64,000 nt of DNA from Cyclobacterium marinum DSM 745 (GCF_000222485.1 NC_015914.1:3234501-3298500), one strand, 5' to 3'. Counted from the stretch's first letter, positions 50,633 through 60,925 are shown. The notes: generated by a model not told the origin, from the sequence alone. A program made the numbers and translations.

Positions 50633-52519
50633 ATGAGTGACCAGATCAAACACGAGTGTGGGATTGCAATGATTCGGCTTAGAAAGCCATTGCAATATTA
50701 TATTGATAAATACAATACCCCGTTTTATGCTGCCAATAGGTTGTATGTATTGATGCAGAAACAAATCAACCGTGGTCAGGATGGCGCAGGATTGGCAAAT
50801 ATTAAAATTAATACCCCACCCGGTACAAGATACATCAGCCGATACAGGTCAGTAGAATCTGAGGCAGTTACCAAGATTTTTCAGAAAATCAATAAGAAGT
50901 ACAAGAAGGCCAAAAAATTAGGAACTCCGGCAGATTTGATGGATGCTGAATGGGTGAAAAATAATGCAGCTTTTTCAGGAGAAGTTTGGTTGGGACACCT
51001 TAGGTATGGTACCCACGGGCAAAATAGCATTGAAACTTGCCATCCATTTTTGAAGCAAAACAATTGGAGAAGTAGAAATTTGGTCATGGCCGGAAATTTT
51101 AACATGACCAATGTGGAGGAACTTTTTGATATACTGGTAAATCTAGGGCAGCATCCCAAGGAAAAAACAGATACCGTAACGGTAATGGAGAAAATTGGTC
51201 ATTTCCTTGACGAAGAAAATCAGAGGATTTTTGATAAATATAAAGACAAATTTTCTAATGTAGAGGTTACAGAGGTGATCGAACAGGAACTCGATGTTGC
51301 AAGAATATTGAGGAGAAGTTGCCGAGACTTTGACGGAGGCTATGCCATGGCAGGTCTGATTGGAAATGGTGCAGGATTTGTAGTAAGAGATCCTATTGGT
51401 ATTCGGCCGGCTTATTACTATGCAGATGATGAAATTGTAGTAGTAGCCTCCGAAAAACCACCTATCAAAACGGCTTTTGATATTGATTATAAACAAATTA
51501 AGGAAATTCAACCCGGCAACGCGCTCATTTTTAATAAGGATGGATCTTATGGTGAGTTTGAAATCATTCCGCCAAAAGAAAAAAAGTCTTGTAGTTTCGA
51601 GAGAATTTATTTCTCAAGAGGAACAGACCCTGATATCTACAAAGAGCGAAAAAATCTAGGAAGGGCTTTGGTCCCTCAAATTTTGAAAGCCATTGATTTT
51701 GATCTCAAGAATACCGTTTTTTCTTATATTCCTAATACGGCAGAAACTGCCTATTATGGAATGATAGAAGGTCTTGAAGATTATCTTAGTGCCAAAAGAA
51801 AAGAAATTCTTATAGAAGGTAAACCGCACCTAGATGATTTGGGTGAGTTATTAAACTTTAGACCTAGGGTTGAAAAACTTGTCAGCAAAGATGTCAAATT
51901 ACGAACATTTATCACCAATGACTCCGATAGAGATGTAATGGTGTCAAATGTATATGACACCACCTATGAGGTAATCCGATCAGGAATAGATACCATTGTT
52001 TTAATTGATGACAGTATAGTAAGAGGAACCACCATAGAAAAAAGTGTACTCACTACTCTGGATAAGCTTGAACCAAAGCGCATCATCATAGTTTCTTCTG
52101 CCCCTCAGATAAGATTTCCTGATTGCTATGGCATTGACATGTCTAGAATGAAGGACTTTATTGCCTTTAGGGCAGCCGTTCAATTGATTGAAGACAATGG
52201 TGGTATGGACAATCTTTTGGAAAGGGTTTATGACAAATGTAAAGCTTATCCTGAGTCGGAAGAAAATTATGTAAAGGAGATTTATGCACCATTTACAGAT
52301 CAAGAAATCTCTGATAAAATAGCTTCAATTATTACTTCAGAAAATATCAAGGCTGGCGTTCATGTGATTTATCAAACGGTAGATAATCTCCATTCATCCT
52401 GCCCTGCTCACAGTGGAGACTGGTATTTTACAGGAAATTTCCCAACTAAGGGGGGGATTCGTGTGGTAAAAAAGGCCTTCGTAAATTATATGGAAGGAAA
52501 AGAAGAACGGGCATATTAA
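50633..52519 (+). CDS. purF: Long-form amidophosphoribosyltransferase (PurF homologue)
   Basis: 628 residues against about 470-500 for the usual enzyme. An N-terminal glutamine amidotransferase of the Ntn type has its nucleophile candidate at Cys9 (KHECGIAMIRL) rather than residue 1 or 2, then NRGQDGAGLANI, LRYGTHG and GNFNMTNVEEL. A C-terminal PRTase has VLIDDSIVRGTTIEKSVL (PRPP loop, about 457-475). Between them and after are extra segments. This long type occurs in Bacteroidota, often beside a canonical PurF encoded elsewhere. It should convert PRPP and glutamine to phosphoribosylamine, assuming processing of the first eight residues. Confidence 0.88.
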   Translation: MSDQIKHECGIAMIRLRKPLQYYIDKYNTPFYAANRLYVLMQKQINRGQDGAGLANIKINTPPGTRYISRYRSVESEAVTKIFQKINKKYKKAKKLGTPADLMDAEWVKNNAAFSGEVWLGHLRYGTHGQNSIETCHPFLKQNNWRSRNLVMAGNFNMTNVEELFDILVNLGQHPKEKTDTVTVMEKIGHFLDEENQRIFDKYKDKFSNVEVTEVIEQELDVARILRRSCRDFDGGYAMAGLIGNGAGFVVRDPIGIRPAYYYADDEIVVVASEKPPIKTAFDIDYKQIKEIQPGNALIFNKDGSYGEFEIIPPKEKKSCSFERIYFSRGTDPDIYKERKNLGRALVPQILKAIDFDLKNTVFSYIPNTAETAYYGMIEGLEDYLSAKRKEILIEGKPHLDDLGELLNFRPRVEKLVSKDVKLRTFITNDSDRDVMVSNVYDTTYEVIRSGIDTIVLIDDSIVRGTTIEKSVLTTLDKLEPKRIIIVSSAPQIRFPDCYGIDMSRMKDFIAFRAAVQLIEDNGGMDNLLERVYDKCKAYPESEENYVKEIYAPFTDQEISDKIASIITSENIKAGVHVIYQTVDNLHSSCPAHSGDWYFTGNFPTKGGIRVVKKAFVNYMEGKEERAY

Positions 52520-52531
52520 ACCAAGGTATAA

Positions 52532-53584
52532 ATGATTGATGTTGCTTTATTAAAAGAAATTTGTGAACTGCCGGGAGCTCCCGGATTTGAGAAAAAAATC
52601 AGAGATTTTATCCTAGAAAAAGCCAAAGGTTTAGTAGATGAAATAGCTGTAGATAATTTAGGAAATGTCATCGCAATAAAGAAGGGGCAGAGAAACCCTG
52701 AAGGGAAGAAGGTAATGGTGGCTGCTCACATGGATGAGATAGGCTTTATTGTCACCCATATAGATGACAATGGATTTTTAAGGTTTCATACGCTTGGCGG
52801 TTTTGATCCGAAAACTCTCACAGCCCAGCGGGTTATCGTTCATGGGAAAGAGAAGGATATCATGGGCGTGATGGGTACGAAGCCAATTCATGTGATGACT
52901 CAGGAGGAAAAAAACAAACTGCCTAAAATTTCAGATTATTTCATTGATTTGGGAATGGATAAGGAAGAGGTTGAGAAGTGGATTGAAGTAGGTGATCCCA
53001 TTACCCGAGAACGTGAGTTGGTGGAGATGGGGAACTGCGTCAACTGTAAATCTATCGATAACAGAATCGCAGTTTTTATTTTGTTGGAAGCCTTAAGGGT
53101 TTTGGAAGCTCCCGCTTATGATGTGTATGCCACTTTTACGGTGCAGGAAGAAGTTGGTATACGTGGTGCGCAGGTTTCGGCACATCATATTGATCCTGAT
53201 TTCGGAATCGCCCTGGATACCACAATTGCTTTTGATCTTCCGGGGGCAGCAGCTCATGAGAAAATCACCGAACTGGGTAAAGGTACTGCCATTAAAATTA
53301 TGGATGCCTCAGCCATATGTGATTATAGAATGGTTGCTTTCATGAAAAAGACAGCTGCCAAAAATAACATTCCTTTTCAAACAGAAATTTTAACAGCAGG
53401 AGGAACGGATACTGCCGGAGTGCAGCGAATGGGGAGAAAAGGAGCCATTGCAGGTGCCATCTCTATCCCTACAAGGCATTTGCACCAAGTTATAGAAATG
53501 GCCAACAAAGAAGATGTTCAATCAAGTATTCAACTTCTTAAGGCGACTCTGGAAGAAATAGATAGTTTTGATTGGGCCCATTAA
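52532..53584 (+). CDS. M42-family metallo-aminopeptidase
   Basis: 350 residues of the M42 (FrvX/TET-like) family. Metal and catalytic residues can be placed: His66 and Asp68 in VAAHMDEIGF, the bridging Asp in SIDNRIAVF, the general-base Glu pair in FTVQEEVGIRGAQ, Asp in ALDTT, and His near the end in SIPTRHLHQ. Usually forms cytoplasmic dodecamers that trim peptides. It follows purF by 12 bases and ends before a strong terminator, so the two genes probably share a transcript; no functional link is evident. Confidence 0.93.
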   Translation: MIDVALLKEICELPGAPGFEKKIRDFILEKAKGLVDEIAVDNLGNVIAIKKGQRNPEGKKVMVAAHMDEIGFIVTHIDDNGFLRFHTLGGFDPKTLTAQRVIVHGKEKDIMGVMGTKPIHVMTQEEKNKLPKISDYFIDLGMDKEEVEKWIEVGDPITRERELVEMGNCVNCKSIDNRIAVFILLEALRVLEAPAYDVYATFTVQEEVGIRGAQVSAHHIDPDFGIALDTTIAFDLPGAAAHEKITELGKGTAIKIMDASAICDYRMVAFMKKTAAKNNIPFQTEILTAGGTDTAGVQRMGRKGAIAGAISIPTRHLHQVIEMANKEDVQSSIQLLKATLEEIDSFDWAH

Positions 53585-53662
53585 ATTCCTACTCATTCAA
53601 CTCCGCATCGGGCTATTGAGTTAATTTTGTAATACTTTTAGTAGGAAGAGCTGATATTTAGA

Positions 53663-53701
53663 ATTGTCCCGTGTTTTAGAGATACGGGACAATTTTATTT
53701 T
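53663..53701 (+). terminator. Intrinsic terminator of the purF-M42 unit
   Basis: A perfect 10-bp stem (53663-53672 with 53684-53693) followed by TTTATTTT. 79 bases past the stop of the peptidase gene. Confidence 0.92.
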
Positions 53702-53750
53702 AGAATTAAAAAAAAACGTGGTGGTTTTTGACAATTGTTATGAATTGAAT

Positions 53751-54200
53751 TTAGGATTTTACTTTCTTTTTAGCGGCCTTTTTTGCCAAGTATCTTTTTA
53801 AATCATCGTAGCCCAAGTGTTCGTGGTTACTGATCGAAAAGGAGTATTTGTCCATAAAAACCAGAATTAGCTGTTTAAAGACTTTCTTATTGGCAACCAC
53901 TTCCTCTTCTTGCCAGGCCAGAAGATCTGCCATATTGTATTTTTTTCGCTGCCCTTTTAGCGGGAGCCAGATTTCAATCTTGTCTTTTCCTGCAGCTAAA
54001 AACTTGTACCCGGCCATCATTTTTACCAAGATAAGCAATAACACTATGGTGATGAGGGTACATCCAATCAAGTAAAATAGGAAAGGGAATTCACGGGACT
54101 GGTTAAAGTCATACAATAAATAACTTAAGCCAATAAATAATAGAAGGACCACAATCCCCAAGGACATGTAGGTGCTTTTTTTTGGTTTACAACTTACCAT
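53751..54200 (-). CDS. Two-helix membrane protein of unknown function
   Basis: 149 residues with helices at about 13-30 and 40-60 followed by a cytoplasmic-type domain (GKDKIEIWLPLKGQRKKY, MADLLAWQEEEVV, LILVFMDKYSFSIS) and a very basic C-terminus ending AKKAAKKKVKS. The layout resembles small PH-like YcxB-type membrane proteins, which is a guess. Its ATG overlaps the end of the ACP phosphodiesterase gene by 14 bases, so the pair is co-transcribed. Confidence 0.75.
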   Translation of the reverse strand: MVSCKPKKSTYMSLGIVVLLLFIGLSYLLYDFNQSREFPFLFYLIGCTLITIVLLLILVKMMAGYKFLAAGKDKIEIWLPLKGQRKKYNMADLLAWQEEEVVANKKVFKQLILVFMDKYSFSISNHEHLGYDDLKRYLAKKAAKKKVKS

Positions 54201-54792
54201 CTCTATTTTGTAATTGTTTCAATTTGTTTTTTGAGAAATCAATTAATTCCGAAAAAAAATATTCGAAATAGGATTCGAAAACAGCATGGTTTTCTTCAAG
54301 AAATTGGGGCGCTAATTCCATTTTGGAATCAAAAGATGTCCGGTATGAAAGCCCCGTAAAAGACCGCTGTATACCGGTCTTTGTGCCATAGGCTGTTAAC
54401 CAGTTTTCTTTCTTCATGTACTTAAATGGCAACAGGAACTTTTGGGGAAGAATTGAACTGTTTGCTTCCAGTAAATCGTAAACTGACCGAGAGAAATCCT
54501 CTAAAGGTATTGCACTGTATTTGCTCCAATGTAAGGCTAAGAAGTAATCGAAGTACATGTCTGTTATTACAGAAGAATATCTTGAAAATTCAGGCTTTAA
54601 AATTTCTTGGGCTTCCTTAACGAGCTTATGTTTGTCTGTGAAACTGTCGATTTCTCTATGTAGCATAATTCCTGTGACAATTTCTCTTTCAAATTGTTCA
54701 TCAATTTTTCCTCTAACAAAATCCCCAATAAAATTACCGATTAAAACTTTGGGCTGGTCAAAGGATAAGTAAGCATGTGCTAAGAAATTCAT
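54187..54792 (-). CDS. Acyl-carrier-protein phosphodiesterase (AcpH family)
   Basis: Family members remove the phosphopantetheine arm of acyl carrier protein; HD-type fold. 201 residues from ATG 54792, which begins MNFLAHAYLSF, the standard AcpH start; the frame continues upstream to 54903 but without the family pattern. Other conserved parts are IGNFIGDFVRG, GIMLHREIDSFTDKH and ITDMYFDYFLALHW, carrying the metal-ligand His and Asp residues. It is divergent from the UPF1-like helicase gene and a possible TATATTTG element lies at 54880-54873. Confidence 0.9.
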   Translation of the reverse strand: MNFLAHAYLSFDQPKVLIGNFIGDFVRGKIDEQFEREIVTGIMLHREIDSFTDKHKLVKEAQEILKPEFSRYSSVITDMYFDYFLALHWSKYSAIPLEDFSRSVYDLLEANSSILPQKFLLPFKYMKKENWLTAYGTKTGIQRSFTGLSYRTSFDSKMELAPQFLEENHAVFESYFEYFFSELIDFSKNKLKQLQNRDGKL

Positions 54793-54868
54793 GCGATTAA
54801 AAAAGGAATGATTGTCTAAATTTAGGAATGATTTACTTAACCTTGAATCTTCAAACATTAAATAACAA

Positions 54869-56794
54869 ATGACAAATATAGCGGAAGAATTATTATATAC
54901 CACAAAACTTTTACGAATGGAATGGGGTGAAGACCTCGCTCAATTCCGAAGTTTGACTTTTAGAAAATCGATTAAGGACAAGGTACAGGCAGGGGTTTGT
55001 TGGTATCCGGTGCAGCTGAATAAGATTAAATGGACTTTTTCAGATCAGTTGGTGATTGAAGTTTCAGTCAAAGAAGCTTTATCAAACCATGGGTTTCATT
55101 CAGGTAAATCCATTAGTTTGTTTTCCAATGCGGAGGAAAATGACATTCAAACCACCTTTCTAAATGGTGTAGTAAACAATGTAAAAGGTAATGTGATGAC
55201 CTTAAGTTTAAATACAGAGCGCCTTCCGGATTGGGTTGGTGAAGGGGGGATCGGGGTTAATCTGATGTTTGATGACACCACCTATAAGGTGATGACAAGT
55301 GCCATGGAGTCAGTTACTGCATCTGAAAACAATAGGTTGGCCCATTTGAAGGAGGTGATTTTGGGACATAAAAAACCTTATTTTTTGGCTCGGGAAACGG
55401 GCAGTGCTGGGCTATTGAATGCAGGGCAAAATAAGGCGTTGGAATTGATTGAGCAAGCCAAGGACCTGGCCATAGTACATGGGCCTCCAGGTACGGGTAA
55501 AACCACAACCCTTATACAAGCCATAGTTTCCGCCACCCAAATTTATGACCAGGTGTTGGTATGTGCCCCTAGTAATGCAGCGGTTGATTTATTAGTGGAA
55601 AGAATGGGGGATGAGAACCTGGAGGTGCTGCGTATAGGTCATCCGGCAAGAATTGATGATAAAATTATTCAGCGAACCTTAGATGCGAAAATTCTGGCGC
55701 ACCCCTCCTATAAAGCATATAAAAAATTACGTAAGGAAGCAGAAGAATACCGAAGGAAAGCCAATAAATTTAAACGCAATTTTGGTCATGCTGAAAGAGA
55801 AAAGCGGAAAATGCATTATAATGAGGCAGGAAAATGTCAAGCAGAAGCAAGGCAGTTGTATGATTACATGACCCACTCCATTCTTGATTCCTGCCAAGTG
55901 ATCGCCTGCACCTTGGTGGGGGCGGCTTCTAATTTACTCAAAGGAAAAACTTTTCAAGTAGTATTTCTTGATGAAGCAGCCCAAGGATTGGAGCCGGCAA
56001 CTTGGATTCCGATAATGAAAGCACAAAAGGTGGTATTTGCCGGAGACCATTGTCAACTACCTCCTACAATCAAATCCAGAGAAGCAGCCAAAGGGCTTCA
56101 AAACACTCTCTTTGAAAAAGCCATTACCAATCAACCTGAAGCAGCTCAGATTTTATCTGTTCAATATAGGATGGCAGAGGCAATTATGGGGTTCTCTAAT
56201 ATCGCTTTTTATAACAATAAGCTAATAGCAGCAGCCAATACGCAAAAACATTATTTAGCGGAAGGTGAAGCCACTTTGGCCTTTATCGATACCGCAGGTA
56301 GTGGTTTTTTGGAATTTAAAGACAGGGAAACCCTTAGCATCAGTAATAAAGAAGAAGCCTTTATGTTGCTTACTTTATTAAAGGACTTATTGAAAAGAAT
56401 AGGGAAGAATAATAGTGAAAACCAAGCATGGCAAGTAGGGTTGATTGCTCCCTATAGTGCACAGGTGAGGTTGTTAAAGGAAATGGTAGCCATGGATTCA
56501 GAGTGGATATTCCTCAAACAATTGGATCAAAATTTAACCATTAGTACGGTGGATGGTTTTCAAGGACAAGAGCGAGACATTATTCTCATAAGCCTTACCC
56601 GTTCAAATGAGCAAGGTGAAATAGGTTTTCTAGCTGATACAAGGAGAATGAATGTTGCACTGACACGAGCAAAAAGGAAATTAATTGTTTTAGGTGACAG
56701 TGCAACCATAGGGAACAATGGTTTTTACCAATCTTTTTTAGATTTTGTACATGCGAAAGGCGCATACCATAGCGTGTATGAATTTATGGAGTAA
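54869..56794 (+). CDS. UPF1/IGHMBP2-like superfamily 1B helicase
   Basis: 641 residues. An N-terminal beta-rich region of about 190 residues (IGHMBP2-like 1B domain, QAGVCWYPVQLNKI) precedes the helicase core: motif Q region NKALELIEQA, motif I VHGPPGTGKTTTLIQ (about 205-219), Ia VCAPSNAAVDLL, motif II FLDEAAQGLEP, motif III VVFAGDHCQLPPTI, IV VQYRMAEAIM, V STVDGFQGQERDIILISLTRS and VI RRMNVALTRAKRKLIVLGD. A helical, basic insertion (about 285-340) corresponds to the stalk/1C region. It is the standalone form common in Bacteroidota. Expected to unwind DNA or RNA 5' to 3'; role unknown. Confidence 0.92.
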   Translation: MTNIAEELLYTTKLLRMEWGEDLAQFRSLTFRKSIKDKVQAGVCWYPVQLNKIKWTFSDQLVIEVSVKEALSNHGFHSGKSISLFSNAEENDIQTTFLNGVVNNVKGNVMTLSLNTERLPDWVGEGGIGVNLMFDDTTYKVMTSAMESVTASENNRLAHLKEVILGHKKPYFLARETGSAGLLNAGQNKALELIEQAKDLAIVHGPPGTGKTTTLIQAIVSATQIYDQVLVCAPSNAAVDLLVERMGDENLEVLRIGHPARIDDKIIQRTLDAKILAHPSYKAYKKLRKEAEEYRRKANKFKRNFGHAEREKRKMHYNEAGKCQAEARQLYDYMTHSILDSCQVIACTLVGAASNLLKGKTFQVVFLDEAAQGLEPATWIPIMKAQKVVFAGDHCQLPPTIKSREAAKGLQNTLFEKAITNQPEAAQILSVQYRMAEAIMGFSNIAFYNNKLIAAANTQKHYLAEGEATLAFIDTAGSGFLEFKDRETLSISNKEEAFMLLTLLKDLLKRIGKNNSENQAWQVGLIAPYSAQVRLLKEMVAMDSEWIFLKQLDQNLTISTVDGFQGQERDIILISLTRSNEQGEIGFLADTRRMNVALTRAKRKLIVLGDSATIGNNGFYQSFLDFVHAKGAYHSVYEFME

Positions 56795-56803
56795 TAATCT
56801 CTA

Positions 56804-57343
56804 TTATCCTAGTTTTGGTTCATAACCACTCATATAGGCATGGTTCAACATGGCTAGGGTGTCTCCGAAACTTGACGCCGCATTCATAATTTCTTCAGGT
56901 ATTTTGTGTCCATTTAATTTACTTAAAAGGATTCCATAAAGCGTATTGATAAAAATCTGGATTTCATGCTCTGGGATCTCTTGTTGGCTATCAGTGATTA
57001 ATTGTAGCAAGTGGGGTTGGGTTTTGCGATAAACAGCCATGTATTCGGCTTCTTCTTTCAAAAGTTGCCAATGAATTTTAGCTAGGCGATCAACCAATTT
57101 TTGGGTTCTTTGTAGATGCCCTTTTTTCTGGATCCCTTCGTGCTTCATTGCCTGTATCATACTTGAAAGCCATACTCTTGTTTCCTCCTTATCCTCTTCT
57201 TGAACATTTTTATGTCCCAATACATACTCATTGACCTCATTCATTTCAAATTGGTAAGCCCTAAGTAAGTCTTCCATTCGGTACAAATACAATATGTATT
57301 CGATAATATTCTCTTTTTTCTTTTTGTCAGCGATTGATTTCAT
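56804..57343 (-). CDS. DUF4924 family protein
   Basis: 179 residues, all-helical and charged, matching the Bacteroidota DUF4924 family: ADKKKKENIIEYILYLYRMEDLLRAYQF at the N-terminus, WLSSMIQAMKHEGIQKKGHLQ in the middle and GDTLAMLNHAYMSG near the end. No catalytic motif, no signal peptide. It follows the DUF922-like gene by 11 bases, suggesting one transcript, and converges on the helicase gene with a nine-base gap. Function unknown. Confidence 0.85.
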   Translation of the reverse strand: MKSIADKKKKENIIEYILYLYRMEDLLRAYQFEMNEVNEYVLGHKNVQEEDKEETRVWLSSMIQAMKHEGIQKKGHLQRTQKLVDRLAKIHWQLLKEEAEYMAVYRKTQPHLLQLITDSQQEIPEHEIQIFINTLYGILLSKLNGHKIPEEIMNAASSFGDTLAMLNHAYMSGYEPKLG

Positions 57344-57354
57344 GTGTTTGTCAA

Positions 57355-57945
57355 CTATTCTTGTTGTAAGGACTGAAGCTCAGATGCAATAAAACGATCC
57401 CACCGAGCCTGCATTTCAGGATTGTATGGCTTGGTAGCCTGAGCGTCATATTGTTCATCCATTCTTTTCCAATCTTTAAAATTCTCTTTAATAATCCTAT
57501 TTAACTGAGTTCGGTGGTTTTTTTCTTCAAACTTATAATTGTTTACAGCATTAAGAATTCGATGGCCGATAATCTGTGCGATAAGGTAATGCCCATTTTC
57601 ATGATGAAGTACTCGTTGTTTTGTTTGTGCGTCCCGAGTTGTGAAAAATTCATTTTTAACTTGACTCAATTCTTTATGAAGATTTATTTTAACCTCAATA
57701 TCCAGACTAACGTGATCCCCTCTTTTTTTGATGTTTAATATATCAATCTCACAAGTACTTTGTGTGATGGCATTGATTGTGGACCTATTTCCTATTAAAT
57801 TTACTTTTTTGAAGTCATTCCAATTGAGTGGACGATTGGGGTTTATGGAAACCACTCCACCTTTTATTGCCCGGTATTTCTCCGGAGGTTCATTTGTTGA
57901 AAGCAGTAGTGGCCAAAGGATATACAGAAGAAAATAAAGTTTCAT
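57355..57945 (-). CDS. DUF922-like secreted zinc-protease-type protein
   Basis: 196 residues with a hydrophobic leader (MKLYFLLYILWPLLLS). The core is LNWNDFKKV, typical of DUF922, then VLHHENGHYLIAQIIGHRIL, which contains HExxH (HHENGH) and a later His, and a helical tail with YDAQATKPYNPEMQARWDRFI, where DUF922 relatives usually carry YDxxT and further ligand residues. The family is predicted to be peptidases; none is well characterised. Start ATG 57945 is preferred over 57954 because it places the leader at the N-terminus. No lipobox cysteine. Confidence 0.75.
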   Translation of the reverse strand: MKLYFLLYILWPLLLSTNEPPEKYRAIKGGVVSINPNRPLNWNDFKKVNLIGNRSTINAITQSTCEIDILNIKKRGDHVSLDIEVKINLHKELSQVKNEFFTTRDAQTKQRVLHHENGHYLIAQIIGHRILNAVNNYKFEEKNHRTQLNRIIKENFKDWKRMDEQYDAQATKPYNPEMQARWDRFIASELQSLQQE

Positions 57946-58076
57946 TTGAAGCATTATATTCAGTTATTTTCGAATTTAAGCATTATCCCATTCGCTTGAA
58001 AGTATTCTCTTTCAAGCCTCAGGTGTTAAACTTCTAATTTATATGGACAAAACATATTAAAACACTAACTATTTAC

Positions 58077-58084
58077 TACTTTTG
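58077..58084 (+). promoter_or_regulatory. Minus-7 element of lepA
   Basis: TACTTTTG matches TAnnTTTG. With transcription starting near 58091, the first ATG (58093) is almost at the 5' end. Confidence 0.55.
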
Positions 58085-58098
58085 CACTTAGTATGAAC

Positions 58099-59886
58099 AT
58101 GGATAAAATAAGAAATTTCTGTATAATTGCCCATATTGATCATGGCAAAAGTACGCTAGCAGACCGACTTTTACAATTCACTAATACAGTGACAGAGCGG
58201 GAAATGCAAGACCAGCTATTGGATAATATGGATTTAGAAAGGGAGCGGGGGATTACGATTAAATCGCATGCCATCCAAATGAATTTCCCTTATAAAGGTG
58301 AAGAGTATACCTTGAACCTTATCGATACACCCGGTCATGTGGATTTTTCCTATGAAGTGTCAAGGTCTATAGCTGCTTGTGAAGGTGCTCTATTGATCGT
58401 TGATGCCTCTCAAGGTATAGAAGCGCAAACTATATCTAATCTTTATTTGGCCATTGGTCATGATTTGGAAATTATTCCGGTTTTAAATAAAATCGATCTT
58501 CCGGGTGCTCAACCTGAGGTAGTGGCTGAGGAAGTAATGGAAATGATCGGCTGTGACAGGGAGGATATTGTTTTGGCATCCGGCAAAGAAGGGATAGGCA
58601 TTGAGGATATATTAAATGCTGTTGTAGAAAGAGTTCCTGCGCCTAAAGGGGAAGTTGAAGCTCCTTTACAGGCCATGATATTTGATTCTGTTTACAATCC
58701 TTTTCGAGGTGTAGAGGTGCTCTTTAGAATTTTTAATGGGACTATTAATAAAGGTGACAAAATTAAGTTTGTCAATACCGGTAGAGAATATGAGGCGGAT
58801 GAGATCGGTATATTGGGTATCCAACAAAAACCACAAAATGAATTACAAGCCGGGAATGTAGGCTATTTGATTTCAGGAATTAAGGTGGCCAAGGAGGTAA
58901 AAGTAGGAGATACCATCACCCATGTTAAAAGACCTTGTAGTAATACTGTCCAAGGATTTGAGAATGTTAAGCCAATGGTTTTTGCCGGTATTTATCCGGT
59001 AGAAACAACGGATTTTGAAGAGCTAAGAGCTTCTATGGAGAAATTACAGCTCAACGATGCTTCTTTAGTTTGGGAGCCGGAAACATCGGCTGCTTTAGGA
59101 TTTGGTTTTAGGTGTGGATTCCTTGGAATGCTTCACATGGAAATCATACAGGAGAGATTGGAGAGGGAGTTTGACATGACGGTTATTACCACGGTACCAT
59201 CCGTGCAGTTTAGGGCATTAATGAATGATGAAACATATGCGGTAGTCAATGCGCCTTCGGATATGCCGGAACCAAACCTTTTCAAGCATATAGAGGAGCC
59301 TTTCGTTAAAGCTTCCATCATTACTGCTTCTGATTATGTAGGACCGGTGATTCAATTGTGTATGGAGAAAAGAGGTCAAATAAAAAACCAAGTTTATTTG
59401 ACCTCAGATCGAGTGGAATTGACCTTTGATATGCCTTTGGTAGAAATCGTTTTTGACTTTTTTGATAAGCTTAAAACCATTTCCAGAGGTTATGCCTCTT
59501 TGGATTATGAATTGATAGGGTTTAAGCAATCCAATATGGTCAGGCTGGATGTTATGCTAAACGGTGAGCCTGTTGATGCCCTTTCGGCAATTGTCCATAG
59601 AGACAAAGCCTATGAATGGGGCAAGCGACTTTGTGAAAAGTTAAAGGAATTGGTGCCAAGACAAATGTTTGAAATTGCCATACAAGCGGCAATAGGAACA
59701 AAGGTAATTGCCAGAGAAACGGTAAAAGCCTTGCGAAAGAATGTACTGGCTAAATGTTATGGAGGAGATATTTCTAGGAAGAGAAAGCTTCTCGATAAAC
59801 AAAAGAAAGGTAAGAAAAGAATGCGTCAGGTAGGGAATGTGGAAGTTCCTCAGGAGGCGTTTATGGCGGTGCTTAAACTGGATTAA
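58099..59886 (+). CDS. lepA: Elongation factor 4 (LepA)
   Basis: Ribosomal back-translocase/biogenesis GTPase of 595 residues. G motifs are [13 protein letters not shown] (G1), GITI (G2), [12 protein letters not shown] (G3), NKID (G4) and ASGKEG (G5); the EF-G-like domains follow, and the C-terminus has the LepA-specific region with [10 protein letters not shown] and [21 protein letters not shown] 58099 ([14 protein letters not shown]) matches the family start; ATG 58093 is two codons upstream. The very short leader means initiation may be leaderless. Standard length, intact. Confidence 0.97.
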   Translation: MDKIRNFCIIAHIDHGKSTLADRLLQFTNTVTEREMQDQLLDNMDLERERGITIKSHAIQMNFPYKGEEYTLNLIDTPGHVDFSYEVSRSIAACEGALLIVDASQGIEAQTISNLYLAIGHDLEIIPVLNKIDLPGAQPEVVAEEVMEMIGCDREDIVLASGKEGIGIEDILNAVVERVPAPKGEVEAPLQAMIFDSVYNPFRGVEVLFRIFNGTINKGDKIKFVNTGREYEADEIGILGIQQKPQNELQAGNVGYLISGIKVAKEVKVGDTITHVKRPCSNTVQGFENVKPMVFAGIYPVETTDFEELRASMEKLQLNDASLVWEPETSAALGFGFRCGFLGMLHMEIIQERLEREFDMTVITTVPSVQFRALMNDETYAVVNAPSDMPEPNLFKHIEEPFVKASIITASDYVGPVIQLCMEKRGQIKNQVYLTSDRVELTFDMPLVEIVFDFFDKLKTISRGYASLDYELIGFKQSNMVRLDVMLNGEPVDALSAIVHRDKAYEWGKRLCEKLKELVPRQMFEIAIQAAIGTKVIARETVKALRKNVLAKCYGGDISRKRKLLDKQKKGKKRMRQVGNVEVPQEAFMAVLKLD

Positions 59887-59971
59887 GCCCGAAAGTGTCA
59901 TTAAAACAAGTTATAATAGGGTAACCAACAGTTATCAAATATTTTAGGAGATTTTGTAAGAAAAGATACCT

Positions 59972-60871
59972 ATGCAAGAAAAAGAAGGATTAGTAAGGAT
60001 TGATGGTAAAAAAACTGCTGCGACGATTAAAGATGAAATAGCTGCGGAAGTAGTTTTACTTAAGAAAAATAATAAAAAAACACCTCACCTGGCTGCGATT
60101 TTAGTAGGAAACGATGGGGCCAGCCAAACTTATGTAGGGGCAAAAGTGAAGGCTTGTGAAAAAGTTGGTTTTGGTTCTACCTTAGTACGTTTGGAAGAAA
60201 CTGTTTCAGAGGAAGAGCTGCTGAATGAGGTAGAGAAAATTAATGACAATCCGGACATTGATGGCTTAATTGTGCAACTGCCTTTGCCGGATCACATTTC
60301 AGTAGAAAAGGTTACGGCTAAGATAAAACCTGAAAAAGATGTGGATGGCTTTACTCCTGCAAATGTTGGTAGAATGACCTTGGGATGGCCGGCTTATATT
60401 GCAGCTACTCCTTACGGAATTGTGGAGTTATTGAAAAGATATGAAATTGAGACTTCCGGAAAGCATTGTGTAGTGATTGGCAGAAGCCATATTGTAGGTT
60501 CTCCAATGAGTATATTGATGGCCAGAAATGCCTATCCGGGTAACTGTACTGTTACCATTACTCACAGTAGGACACAGAACTTGAAAGATATTGCACGTAG
60601 TGCAGATATACTGATTGTAGCGATTGGGAGAGAAGGTTTTGTTACCGGTGACATGGTCAAAGAAGGTGCCGTAGTGATTGATGTAGGCATACACCGAATC
60701 CCCGATGCTAGTAAAAAGACTGGTTTTCGATTGGTTGGTGATGTCAACTTTGAAGAGGCAGCAGCCAAAGCTTCAGCCATCACTCCTGTACCGGGAGGAG
60801 TAGGTCCGATGACCATTGCTTCCTTATTGTACAATACCTTACTGGCAGCCAAAGGGGAAGTTTACCAGTAG
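59972..60871 (+). CDS. folD: Bifunctional methylenetetrahydrofolate dehydrogenase/cyclohydrolase
   Basis: Interconverts methylene-, methenyl- and formyl-THF, supplying formyl units for purines. 299 residues. Catalytic and signature parts: [14 protein letters not shown] (with the catalytic Lys), [43 protein letters not shown] (NADP site), [14 protein letters not shown] and [16 protein letters not shown]. All standard. A short N-terminal extension (MQEKEGLVR) precedes the usual start. A gap of 54 bases leads to queE. Confidence 0.97.
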   Translation: MQEKEGLVRIDGKKTAATIKDEIAAEVVLLKKNNKKTPHLAAILVGNDGASQTYVGAKVKACEKVGFGSTLVRLEETVSEEELLNEVEKINDNPDIDGLIVQLPLPDHISVEKVTAKIKPEKDVDGFTPANVGRMTLGWPAYIAATPYGIVELLKRYEIETSGKHCVVIGRSHIVGSPMSILMARNAYPGNCTVTITHSRTQNLKDIARSADILIVAIGREGFVTGDMVKEGAVVIDVGIHRIPDASKKTGFRLVGDVNFEEAAAKASAITPVPGGVGPMTIASLLYNTLLAAKGEVYQ

Positions 60872-60925
60872 GGGATTTTAATTAATATAAACAAAGCGGT
60901 TCAATTACCCGCTAGACCAAAAATT

